A DNA stretch of 24,840 nt, from assembly GCA_000969725.1 (NCBI GenBank), contig JXSR01S010346.1; one strand, given 5' to 3'. This document shows, one piece after another, positions 9,681 through 18,593 of the stretch; position 1 is the stretch's first letter, and each line of letters opens with the position of its first letter. A program made the translations under genes and the position numbers. The DNA is from Ophiothrix spiculata. Its lineage: Eukaryota; Echinodermata; Ophiuroidea; Amphilepidida; Ophiotrichidae. The notes under the pieces were generated by a model that saw only the letters and a list, made by a program, of their open reading frames with translations, was not told where the DNA came from and did no database searches.

Positions 9681-9823
9681 GTGAAGATAGGATATCAGAG
9701 TGGGATGGGAGTGATAAGACCATGGAAGAGTTACAACAATGGTTGCGGGATGTGAAGAGAAGATTGGCTACGGCGCTGCCGGGGATGTATGAGGAGTTAC
9801 AGAGGGACATGGAATGGTGCAAG

Positions 9824-9829
9824 GTAAGG
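9824..9829 (+). promoter_or_regulatory. Duplicate 5' splice site (donor 3)
   Basis: Copy 3 repeats the same AAG|gtaagg context. Its use would add 298 bases with the same early stop in copy 2. It lies only about 75 bases before the inverted SINE. Confidence 0.8.
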
Positions 9830-9898
9830 GTGAAGATAATAGATTAAATTTTGGCTTGACATCACTTAATGATGATTGAGGGTGATTTTGCACAGTAT

Positions 9899-10201
9899 AA
9901 TAGTAATAATAATAATAATAATAATACACACCATTTATAGAGCGCCTTATACGACTGTTTCAAAGCGCTGATGCCTATTATTACGCTGCCGTCAGGAAAC
10001 CGTCACAATCATTTCGCATTCACCTAGGAGTCGCTGGCCAAGCGTGCACCCTATCTGCACTTAGATTGTAATGTTTCCCAATGAAGCAATGAGGATTAAA
10101 TGCCTTGCCCAAGAACATAACCCGTTGGCCGTAGCTGGGCTCGAACTCACGACCTTCTGATTCGGAGTCCTGCACTATTCCACTAGACCACACGAGCTCT
10201 G
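9899..10201 (-). repeat. tRNA-derived SINE, minus strand, with (TAA)n tail
   Basis: Read on the minus strand it starts GAGCTCGTGTGGTCTAGTGG. The A box TGGTCTAGTGG lies at 10180-10190 and the B box GAGTTCGAGCC at 10138-10148. A body containing TTGGGCAAGGCATTTAATCC and GGCGCTCTATAAATGG follows, and it ends in a (TAA)n microsatellite at about 9899-9926. Head, body and simple-repeat tail are all present, so it looks close to full length. Its head lies about 60 bases upstream of the exon 10 acceptor. An ORF on this strand reads the SINE and part of exon 10 in antisense and is not a gene. Confidence 0.82.
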
Positions 10202-10261
10202 TGTACAATGTAAATATGGAAAATTTAAGTCCTAATGATGTTTTTTTTTTCACTTTTGCAG

Positions 10262-10576
10262 GAAATTGAAAATACCTTCGACAGCAGTGTGAGCAAGCTG
10301 GATAAACTTCATCAAGCTGAGCAATGTCTAACAAATGCCATCAGTCCGGACGATATGGCGGTCCTGCATGAACGCATAGTCCTGCTTGCCAAACAATGGG
10401 ATGAAATTCATCTGCAGACATGCCTAAGGAGGAAGCGAATTGCAGATAAGCTTAATGAATGGAGTTATTTTGGACAGAAATATAGGGAGATGTCTGATTG
10501 GCTGACCGAGATGGAGGTCAAAGTAGCACAGAATGGAGAGAGCAGCATTGAGGATCTGCTGCACAAACTTAGAATG
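10262..10576 (+). CDS. SYNE1: Nesprin exon 10, spectrin repeats
   Basis: The exon has 315 bases and 105 codons, phase 0 on both sides. It encodes EIENTFDSSVSKLDKLHQAE, the B helix AISPDDMAVLHERIVLLAK, the helix-C tryptophan in KQWDEIHLQTCLRRKRIADK, and a new helix A, YREMSDWLTEMEVKVAQNGE, ending SSIEDLLHKLRM. Acceptor cttttgcag after a T-rich tract; donor ATG|gtgagt. The end of this exon and the start of exon 11 (GYQEEIEEGE) join into a sequence that, from memory, resembles the DYQEEI region of vertebrate nesprin-1. That supports direct splicing across the 7.85-kb intron 10. Confidence 0.92.
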
Positions 10577-11504
10577 GTGAGTTCACACTTATTTATTTAT
10601 TTGTTGTGATTTTTTTGTTTTTCAACTCCTATTAATAATAGATCTATCAAGGTCAAAAAAGTTGGTAATTTTGGACAACTTAGGAAAAGGTTTTCCTGTA
10701 CAAAGAATATTACCCCTCAATTTGACAATTCTTTTAGAGCCCTAGTAGAAATTGGATATATATTTCAAAGCTAGGAAAACCAGGTTTCATTTTTTACAAT
10801 TTTTAGATGTTTTAAAATATGATTGGAAACTTCTTTCAAACAGTAGATTTGTCCTGAACTATAATGTTGACTGAAAACATAAAGTGAAATCAAAATGATG
10901 TCAAACTCTTTTTAATTGCTTATTGGTGTAATGCACAAGTATCATCTTGAATTTGGAAGTTATATTGTCAGAAACTTGTACCATATATCCTGCAGAAACT
11001 GCAATTGATTTGAACACTTGATAAGAGCCTGCTCACGCCATTAAGCTGTCGTCAGAAATCAATAAAATGCAACAAATTTTGGAAAAATTGAAACTCATTT
11101 ACAGTATCAGTATAGCACAATACATGTGTTTTGGCTGTTTTGGATACAGCCAAACAGTGAGTTTCTTTTACATAAAATGTACATTAATTCTATTTACTAG
11201 GTAGCCTTTTTTACGACTGTTTTACTATTTGTGTACATTTATTTTCTTTTAAAAATGAAATCATTTTCTAATATTGGTTATTGTTCCCTTTTAATGTAAT
11301 ATTACTCTCCTATGTAAATAAGTTAGTTTTTTATTTTCCAATTGTATTAAAACCGTCCAATTCAACTATTTGCCCTTTGACAAACTCTTTAAATTAGTAT
11401 ATATCCTCATTTCCAAAATTTGACTATAGCTGAAGCATTAAATTTTTTGAGGTCGAAAATGGGGGGAGGGCGGCTAAAATTTTATGTGAATAATTTTTTT
11501 CAGG

Positions 11505-11802
11505 CCCCCCTAACAAGTGTTTGTGAACGGTCCCTTAATATATCAATAAATACTAGGTAAATGGTTTATTAAAAAAGTCGATTTTAAGGAATCATGATTT
11601 TTCAAAAAAATATAAGGGTCCATCTTTTTTGCAGCAAAAATTAGTGGTCAAACCCATAGAAAAGCATGTAAACTCAATTTTTACCGGAAAATTTGTGGTA
11701 ATTTTTTTCAAGGCCCCCCCCCCTTGCAAGGGTGAAAAATTTTAAGGGCCCCCCTTTTTGCATCAGCCCCCCCCCCTAACAAGTGTTGTGAATGGTCCCT
11801 AA
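11505..11802. repeat. Pair of about 34-bp direct repeats
   Basis: A C-run followed by TAACAAGTGTTTGTGAACGG and TCCCTTA at 11505-11537 recurs with small changes at 11767-11802 (C-run, TAACAAGTGTTGTGAATGG, TCCCTAA). The copies are 262 bases apart in the same orientation. The spacer contains further C-runs and the motif AAGGGTCC. This may be the end of an element inserted twice, or nested elements. No inverted partner was found. Confidence 0.5.
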
Positions 11803-12705
11803 GTTCTTTTATCTCTAAAACTTATGGGTTGTGATTTAGATAATACCAGAAATCTGAGGGATTTTCTTTTAAAACAGAGGGAGCTGTAGATTTCTGTTCA
11901 ATATAGAGGGGGCTTTTTTAATTCACAATAGGTGTGTTACAAGCAAATGGGATTGCATGCGCAGAGGGGACCAATATGGCTTTACATGGTTTCCGAACCA
12001 TGGAGCAATTAGAGTAAAGTTTTCTTGCTCAAAGAAACAAGGAGACATGGGCCGACTGGGGCATATTCTCAGGCATATCCAGTCGTCAGTGTTATTCATG
12101 TGTTTTTTTTGTTTTTGTTTTTTTTTTTTGGGGGGGGGGCTGGTTTGGTTGAAGAGATTTGAGAGAATGTAAGGCACAGAAAGATTTCCCGTTGCAAGCG
12201 ATTGTAGATTTCAACCTTTTTTCCACACCAAATAATCCCCAGGAATTATTGATCTTTCCTAGAACAAATTAAGTTCAAACTTCAGTCTTGTTAGAAAGCT
12301 TATTTTCATAAAGACCTGTTATATTTGCAATAAAAATGTAAAGGGTGGTGTAATTAAAAACAGGTGTTGCTATTTCTGAAGAATTTATAATGTCCCTTGC
12401 TTCAAAAGTCTTTTGTAGATTAATATCATTAGCCTCATGTAGTTAAATACATATTCCATATAGCTATGAATGAGTCACTTGTCAACCTTTCACATTTTGA
12501 TATTTAAATAGAAGTATCTTGATCTCTTTTTCCTGACCACCTGAATATGCATGAATCCTGTTATTACCAGCAGCATGTCAGAAAATGGTAAAAAGAGGCC
12601 ATATATGAAAGCTTTCGTTTCAGAAAGATGTGTATATATTTTTTCCATTTGGCAAATTTGTTCAAGATCAACGATTAAAGAAATGAACATATTTTACCTC
12701 ATCAG

Positions 12706-13072
12706 CAACGCAACGTTCGCGCTAGATCGCGTTTTCGCGTTTTTGACGCGGTTTTTATGAAAAAAACCCTTTGATTTGGAAAAAGCTGAAGTGTAAAGGG
12801 TCCAATTGGACGCAATAAAATTGACTGCAAAATGGTACATTCTGAAGTGGACTCCTTTAAAATTTGTTTAATTATAATAAATACTTAGCAGGATGGTAAA
12901 AAAATCTTCTAAAACCCTTAAAATTCAAATTGGACCCCTTAAATTTGAAAAAATAGGGGGGTTAAAGGGTCCGTCGGACCCCTTGAAATTCCATCAGACC
13001 CCTTAAATTTGAAAATTGGGATGTTTAAAGGGTCCAGTGGACCCCTTAAATTATTTTCTAGCGCCAACGTTG
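12706..13072. mobile_element. Candidate hAT-like MITE with GGACCCCTTAA repeats
   Basis: Near the left end, CAACGTTCGCGCTAGA (12711-12726) is the inverted copy of TCTAGCGCCAACGTTG (13057-13072) with one mismatch. The flanks ctcatcag (12698-12705) and atcatcag (13073-13080) match at 7 of 8 bases. An 8-bp duplication with CAACG ends would suit the hAT superfamily. The left end has an extra CAACG, so the true terminus is uncertain. The interior is full of palindromic AAAGGGTCC and GGACCCCTTAAA blocks. It has no coding capacity. Confidence 0.45.
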
Positions 13073-13355
13073 ATCATCAGACATTTGAGTTAAATTTGTA
13101 TGGAAAAGTAAAGGGTATGTTGCATAGGCCTAATAGGCCCTCTTTTTCAGAACTTATTTTATGATTTGGAACTAAGCAACCAAAAATTAAATTCATATAA
13201 AAGTAAACATTTCTAGATTTGGATTTGCACATACAAGATGATGGTTAGGTCAGTTTTGAACCAAAATGTAAAACCCCTTAAGTTCTTGGCCCAATATATA
13301 TATTTGTAAGCAACCTAACTAAATTTGGCAAAAATAAAAGTTGAACCCCTTTTAA

Positions 13356-13952
13356 CACTTAAGTGCATAAAGGGGGGTCCATATGGACCCTGGATTTTGT
13401 TTTTCGCGCGAAGTGCGAAAACGCAACTTAACCCAATAAAGCTGTTTTATGTAATTGTCAAGGTAGGGGTTACGCATGTTTTGGTGCAAAAAAATTAATA
13501 TCGGTCTTGTCGTTTTTGAGATAATTAGCATAAACTGGCAAAATAATCGCGCTGTTTGACTTTTGTTTTGTCCCTAAAACCAAAACGAAACAACTTATTT
13601 GAATTTTTATTTCAGCAATGTATTTGTAATTATAATCTTCTATTATGAGCCAAATTTCATTGAAAAAATCCTTTGGGAAGACAGATTTCCAATTTTTGGC
13701 GGAAATTTTTTCGGAAAAAATGAAAATTTGACACAAATTAGATATCTGGCTGCCATTTTGAAACGGAATGACGGATTTTTATTTTTTTTGTTTTATATGA
13801 ATTTAATTGAGTTGGTGTATCACTGTGTACAGTTTTAAAGATAAATTAATGTAGAGAACATTGTTTTAAAGCTTTCAAAATCCAGGGTCCATATGGACCC
13901 CCCCCCCCCTTGTGCACTAACGGGATTCTAAAACACTTTATGCACTTAAGTG
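13356..13952. mobile_element. piggyBac-like MITE, 597 bp, TTAA target
   Basis: TTAA at 13352-13355 and 13953-13956 flanks inverted ends CACTTAAGTGCATAAA and TTTATGCACTTAAGTG, which match perfectly. Inside each end lies a further inverted block with GGGTCCATATGGACCC next to ATTTTG; the right arm carries about 35 extra bases, including a C-run, between the two blocks. TTAA duplication with CAC-type ends fits piggyBac non-autonomous elements (family knowledge). Short ORFs on both strands inside (13470-13736 and 13599-13838) show no transposase motif. Confidence 0.65.
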
Positions 13953-14397
13953 TTAATATTCAGAATCTAGAAACTCATGTGTAGGAACACATTTCTCAAT
14001 TTTTTGATTTTGTTACTTTACTTTTTGAAATATTGCCAAAAATAGATCCAAAATAGGCCAAAACTGACAAAAAAATCATGAAGTTTTTAATTTTAAGTGA
14101 CATCTAGGCTAGTCCCTTTAATTTGACTCTTTCAAAAAACAAAGAAACACAATAAACATTCACTGAGAAATAGGTGTATTTGAGGCTTTACTCTAAAATT
14201 TCACATTTTGAACTTTTATCTGGGGCTTTTATGTGGTGCATTGTTAAAGACTAAGTTGAGAACCCCTGCTGCAAACAAATTTATTTCACAAATTGCGTTT
14301 CCAAGAGGATTTGATCTTTGATACAATTGAACAATTTAGTTTTTATAGAAAATTTGAGGAAACGGTTTTGTGGGAAATGGAGATACATGTAGTTTTA

Positions 14398-14730
14398 GGG
14401 AGTATTCATAAATACCTTGGTGGGGGGAGTTGGGCAATATGGGGGAGTATAAAAAAATAGGACAAAAAAAAAGGGGGGATAAAAAACATTACACGGTAGT
14501 TAGGGGATCAAAAATTTTATTAATAATATAATGCTGTTTTCTATGTTCAAAATTTACTCAAATACCTATAGCTCCAGGGGACATTGAAGTAGCAAGATCA
14601 GGGGGGATCAAAAAATATTTAATCCTAAAAGGGGGATCAAAAAATCTAAGTGGTCCAATCCTCAAACCTGCCCACCTCCCCCCCCCCCCCCCCCCCCCCC
14701 CCCCCCACCAAAGTAAAATAATAAAATTCA
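14398..14730. mobile_element. Candidate inverted-repeat element with G/C-run ends
   Basis: The left end ACCTTGGTGGGGGGAGTTGG followed by GCA is mirrored on the right by TGCCCACCT, a long C-run and CCACCAAAGT. Between them, copies of a short motif, a G-run plus ATCAAAAA or ATAAAAAA, occur at about 14474, 14503, 14600 and 14632. No target duplication was found and the outer limits are approximate. Confidence 0.4.
14678..14706 (+). repeat. Poly-C tract, 29 bases
   Basis: An uninterrupted run of 29 C lies within the right end of the element at 14398-14730. Such tracts are length-variable and prone to sequencing error, so the exact count is uncertain. Confidence 0.95.
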
Positions 14731-15858
14731 CCAGAATTAAATCCCCTGATAAGTTATTCTATGTTGACAGTTTATTCAACATCATGATTTTGTATAGTTA
14801 CACAAAGTTTGTGGGTTATTTGATTTGACATTTTGTTGCACAATATGCTCAGATTTGAAATTCAATCAGTACCATTGACTGAACCCCATTCAACCTTGAC
14901 ATTCAACCCCAATTTTCTATTTCCAAATCGGACCTTGTGGGTGAAGTTGACATTCCATTCCTAGCTGGTAGTCATGTTCAAGTTGCTGGGATACATGGTT
15001 GTACTCAAGTTGTGCCATATAATATATGGTGATGGGACATGTTCACGGTAATTTGTGGTTTATTTTGGAGATATTCTTTGTGGATTGTGTGATAACACCA
15101 GGTTAATTCTGTGAGTATATTCTTGTGAACTAGTGGGACACTGCAGTTGCTTTTATACCAGCTATGAAAAGTATTGTTGTTTGACACATTTTATACCATC
15201 ATGATCTAGCTAGTGTGATTGCTACAAGCTACACAGCTGGAATTTTTTGTATAGAATATATAGACCTACTTTCCACGTTTATGGTTGTTTAGTTTAATAA
15301 GTCTAATTGAATGTTCCTTTCCATTTACTCTCCATATAGGCCATGATTTTTCAATTATGGCCACCAAATCAAAATGTTGCTGCAACAGTACTAGTTCTAA
15401 ATAGAATTCTACCTGGTTTTTTGCTAATAAAGAAGGAAAATTGTATTTCTTTTAATAACAATGTTTTGAAAGTTCATATCAGCACAGATATTTGTGACTT
15501 CAATTTGTTTGAGTCCCCCCTCCCCTTACCTTCCAACTTTGATGGGACATTTGACCTTTCTGAAGGTGGTACCTACATTTTTGCTAAAATGGCCACAAAG
15601 GATATACTTAGGCCTACACAAAACAAACATGATTTTTCCCTGTTTTAAATGAAAAATTTACCCGTTTTTATTTATTTGGGGGGCCTTATTGTCCCATTTT
15701 ATGCTGTTTTCTTATTTTTTTTACAATTTTCCTATTTTTTAACAAAAGATCAATATATAGGCCTACCTGAAAATAGCCTTATTCCTTTGTGTTTAGATGT
15801 GACAGGGAATCATCACTGGGAATCATCTGTTGTCTTGTTACAATTTGGTTTATGATAA

Positions 15859-16174
15859 GGCCAAAAGAAAAAAATTGTTGTGTTGCCCTCCGCCGGCCGG
15901 GTCGAAATTGTGGAAAATCCCGACCCGTTTTTTTTTTCTTTCATCAAAACTCTTGATTTTTTAATATTTCTTGAGTTGCACAAATATTTTGCCTGATTTC
16001 CAGTCCTGAAAATGTTCCAAAATTCACCTTTCAGTAGCAAACAACCATGTATCCCACACTATTTACACATGGCATCTGTAATTGTTATTTAAAAAAAAAA
16101 AAGGGAAAAAAACCCGGCCGGGCCATCCCCACCACTTTGGGCCTGTGAGGGCAACACAACTATTTTTTTTGGCC
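15859..16174. mobile_element. Harbinger-like MITE, 316 bp, TAA target
   Basis: TAA at 15856-15858 and 16175-16177 flanks inverted ends of about 30 bases. The left end starts GGCCAAAAGAAAAAAATTGT and both arms end TTGTGTTGCCCTC. A second, GC-rich inverted block (CCGGCCGGG on the left, CCCGGCCGG on the right) lies just inside. A 3-bp TAA duplication with GGCC ends fits PIF/Harbinger MITEs. The interior has no transposase. The GC-rich blocks stand out sharply from the AT-rich surroundings. Confidence 0.7.
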
Positions 16175-17487
16175 TAATTTGATATTATTTTTTGAAATAT
16201 TTATTTTTGTAAGAATGATTTGATCTGGTGAAACTATCTATTAGTTTCATACCTGAGTAATCATGAAATATGCTAATAATTATTAATAACTACAGACCTT
16301 GAATAAGTTCAGACAACAATACACGCAGTTAAAATCTAAATTCATTCAATTGTGATGTTTCTTTCAGTTTTGACTTATGAAGAAATTAATCCTTCCAAAA
16401 AAGATTTCAGTGACCCATAGTTTGAATGGAATTCTTTCACATTGTTGTCAAACCTGCTCCTACAGTACAGCATGCATAGGATTGCAATCACTAGCCAAGT
16501 TCCAGTATCAGGATTTTTAAACCAGGAATCAAATTTGGAATATTTTGTGAGAGTTTTATATATTTACACATGAAAACATGCTGTGAAATTATAATATTAT
16601 GAGGAATATCTGCTACAGAAGCTATCAAGGCCTCAAAACAACAGTATTCAAATATTGAAAGTTTAACCAACTTCTTCAACATATTTACTCAATGGTTGCC
16701 GCATATAGGCTAATGAGTCTGCTTGTTTGACATGTGAGACTTGGTTATCATGATTAGAGAATTTTCAGAAGTCTGGTGACTGATATATTGAATACATGGT
16801 TTTGTTGAATCAGCCATGCTGCCTTTACAGCAACACCAGGATTATATAAAGGATTGGAACAGGGAGATCTAATTTCCTCCAGCTAAACTGTCAGTGAAGG
16901 TTTGACATCATTTCCTTGTTCAAATCAAAGTACATGGTTCAGTTCAAAACTTGTCAGACATGCTAGCTGCGGTGAGTCGAACACATGATGGATTCTCTCA
17001 TGCTGGACATAATCATGCCAAGGTGAGACTTGAATTTCATGACTTAACTTTATACTTATATACTTGTACTCCTTGACTTCAGTCAGTCTTTAGTGATGGC
17101 TTTCCATTGTGATCCTTTTGGAATGCAGTCCAGAATTGTTTTTGTTGCAGTTGATCTATGCACAATACTTCAACAACAAAAGTCGTAAAAGTGGCCATTG
17201 GTTGTCCAGCCTTCTGCTTGATCCTTTGGTTGGTTGTCAAAGGATTGTGTCTGCCAGGTTGTTTCTTTTTTCTGCAATGGTCAATGAACAGGAGTCTTCT
17301 TACCTGGTTGTTGATGTTACTTTGGGCAAGTGTCCTTAAAGTTCGTTGTTTGCTGTTATGATGAACTCTATGACCAGACTTGAATATTTTACTTTAAACT
17401 TTATTTTGTCTAGGCCTAGGCTATATGATAAATTGTGATGAATGGAGGAACTGTTAAGGTGCATGGGCTTTCTTGCTGTGTTTGAAG

Positions 17488-17960
17488 CCCGGGTAGGGGA
17501 GGGGAAGGATGTTAACTGATATTTGTGCCTGGGTAACCATCTGTGTGCTACAGGTTCCTAAGGTCATTGAAGGTGATCCTATGTGAGACCAAAAATTGGC
17601 AAATGAGTGAAATGGTACCCATCTGAGCTGAGACCATAAATCTACCATATGTTTGAATGTATTTTAATATATTTGAAGGTATTTTTTAATTGCCAATTTA
17701 AACACCATTGTCACAAATCCAACCATTCTTTCTGAGTTTTGATACCCTATCAGAGACTAAAACTAAGACTAAAAATACAAATTTGATACCCTATGTGAGA
17801 CTTGCAGAGTACCAAATTGATTTTGATACTCTATAATGCAAGTCTCCAGACTCCAAAATTTTGGAGATTTGGTATATGGATGGGACCCTTTTTCTTGAAA
17901 ATTGGTATTTGGATGGGTGGCTTATCAAATTTTGCAGGTTTGAGTAATCCCCCTCCCCCA
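17488..17960. mobile_element. Candidate element with internal GATACCCTATGTGAGAC repeats
   Basis: Left CCCGGGTAGGGGAGGGG and right CCCCCTCCCCCAG are roughly inverted. Between them at least six degenerate copies of a motif near GATACCCTATGTGAGACC occur (about 17531, 17571, 17612, 17739, 17781, 17821). The design, G/C-run ends around short degenerate repeats, is that of the elements at 19600 and 22916. No target duplication was seen and the ends are weak. Confidence 0.35.
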
Positions 17961-18426
17961 GTATTTACATTCAATTGTAGACATTAAAATTTATTGCAGA
18001 AAAGGTAATTAAGATAAATTACATACTTTTAAATCTTGAGGTCAAAATCATGAGCTATGGTCATGATAATTATTAATACAAAGAGTAGTTAACTTATATT
18101 AACACATTTGTTTTCAGCTATTAATCACCCAGATGCGCAACTCTTTGAGTCTCTGATCCGTGCATTATTTAGTACCAGGTTTCTGTGTCGAGAGTCACAT
18201 GTGATGGTTATTATTACTTTATCATCTGGGTTTATGATTACCATCCAGTAGGCCGGCAGCCATATCAAATGAACATGACTGTAGCTATAGTAAGGACACT
18301 ACCATGCAATATACGGTAATCAAATGTATGCTACATATTAATGATGGTCAGACGTGATGATGTTTTATCATTGCATAATTATTCCTCTGATTAACAACAT
18401 TTTTTATTTGTCTTATCTGTTGCCAG

Positions 18427-18593
18427 GGTTATCAGGAGGAGATTGAGGAAGGAGAACAGAATAAGGAGCAGCTTATTACTCTGGGAACGCAGTTGATGCA
18501 TGCGAGTAACGAGAATAGAGCTAATGATATCGAGTATAAACTAGCTAAGCTTACCGATAGATGGAAACGACTCATGGAGCTCATGGATGCAAG
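18427..18593 (+). CDS. SYNE1: Nesprin exon 11, spectrin repeat
   Basis: The exon has 167 bases, entered in phase 0 and left in phase 2; the final AG is completed by exon 12. It encodes GYQEEIEEGEQNKEQLITLG, then MHASNENRANDIEYKLAKLT and DRWKRLMELMDAR. YQEEI, IEYKL and DRWKRL are positions I recall as conserved in vertebrate nesprin-1, though this is memory and not an alignment. Acceptor gttgccag; donor AAG|gtgagt, full consensus. It is isolated by two very long introns and too small to appear as a sizeable ORF, so it would be easily missed. Confidence 0.9.

Larger units (their letters stand above)
9395..9838 (+). repeat. Three-copy tandem repeat, 149 bp, spanning the exon 9 donor
   Basis: The copies are 9395-9543, 9544-9692 and 9693-9838, the last a few bases short. 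Each unit is the last 131 bases of exon 9 plus the first 18 bases of intron 9. I find only three variable positions among the copies: 9435 G (A in copies 2 and 3), 9462 G (A in copies 2 and 3), and 9483 T (A at 9632, G at 9781). All three fall on third codon positions in the exon frame and are synonymous. The period of 149 is not a multiple of three. Near-identity points to recent duplication or ongoing homogenisation. Confidence 0.97.
9526..10261 (+). other. Intron 9, mostly duplication plus SINE
   Basis: Phase 0 intron of 736 bases. About 313 bases at its start belong to the duplicated exon-9 unit and about 300 are the minus-strand SINE, so little original intron is left. It ends in a long T tract and cacttttgcag. 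Confidence 0.9.
10577..18426 (+). other. Intron 10, 7.85 kb, repeat-rich
   Basis: Phase 0 intron, starting gtgagt and ending gttgccag. No missing exon is needed, because exons 10 and 11 join into a normal spectrin repeat. From 10577 to about 11440 and from 16180 to 17450 I see only AT-rich sequence. Between these lie repeat-derived blocks listed separately: 11505-11802, 12706-13072, 13356-13952, 14398-14730, 15859-16174 and 17488-17960. Stretches 11810-12700, 13960-14390, 14735-15850 and 17965-18426 hold no recognised gene; 12104-12140 is a T-run followed by a G-run, and 15320-15845 carries chance ORFs only. Confidence 0.75.

Noticed and set aside
9516-9847. Overlapping short ORFs on both strands in the 149-bp array
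   Set aside because: They are the same exon sequence read in shifted frames or antisense because of the tandem copies.
10020-10334. Minus-strand ORF of 104 codons
   Set aside because: It reads across the inverted SINE, the exon 10 splice acceptor and exon 10 antisense; it has no independent coding support.
11923-12177. ORFs on both strands near 12 kb
   Set aside because: They cross a T-run and G-run and read as lysine/proline or phenylalanine/cysteine low complexity.
13470-13838. ORFs inside the piggyBac-like MITE as a transposase remnant
   Set aside because: AT-driven lysine, asparagine and phenylalanine-rich translations without transposase motifs.
15343-15855. Two consecutive plus-strand ORFs in intron 10
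   Set aside because: Low-complexity T-rich translation with no domain; likely chance open frames.
17109-17361. Overlapping ORFs of 76 and 67 codons in intron 10
   Set aside because: Two frames open over the same bases, no similarity recognised, and no splice junction that would fit the nesprin frame.
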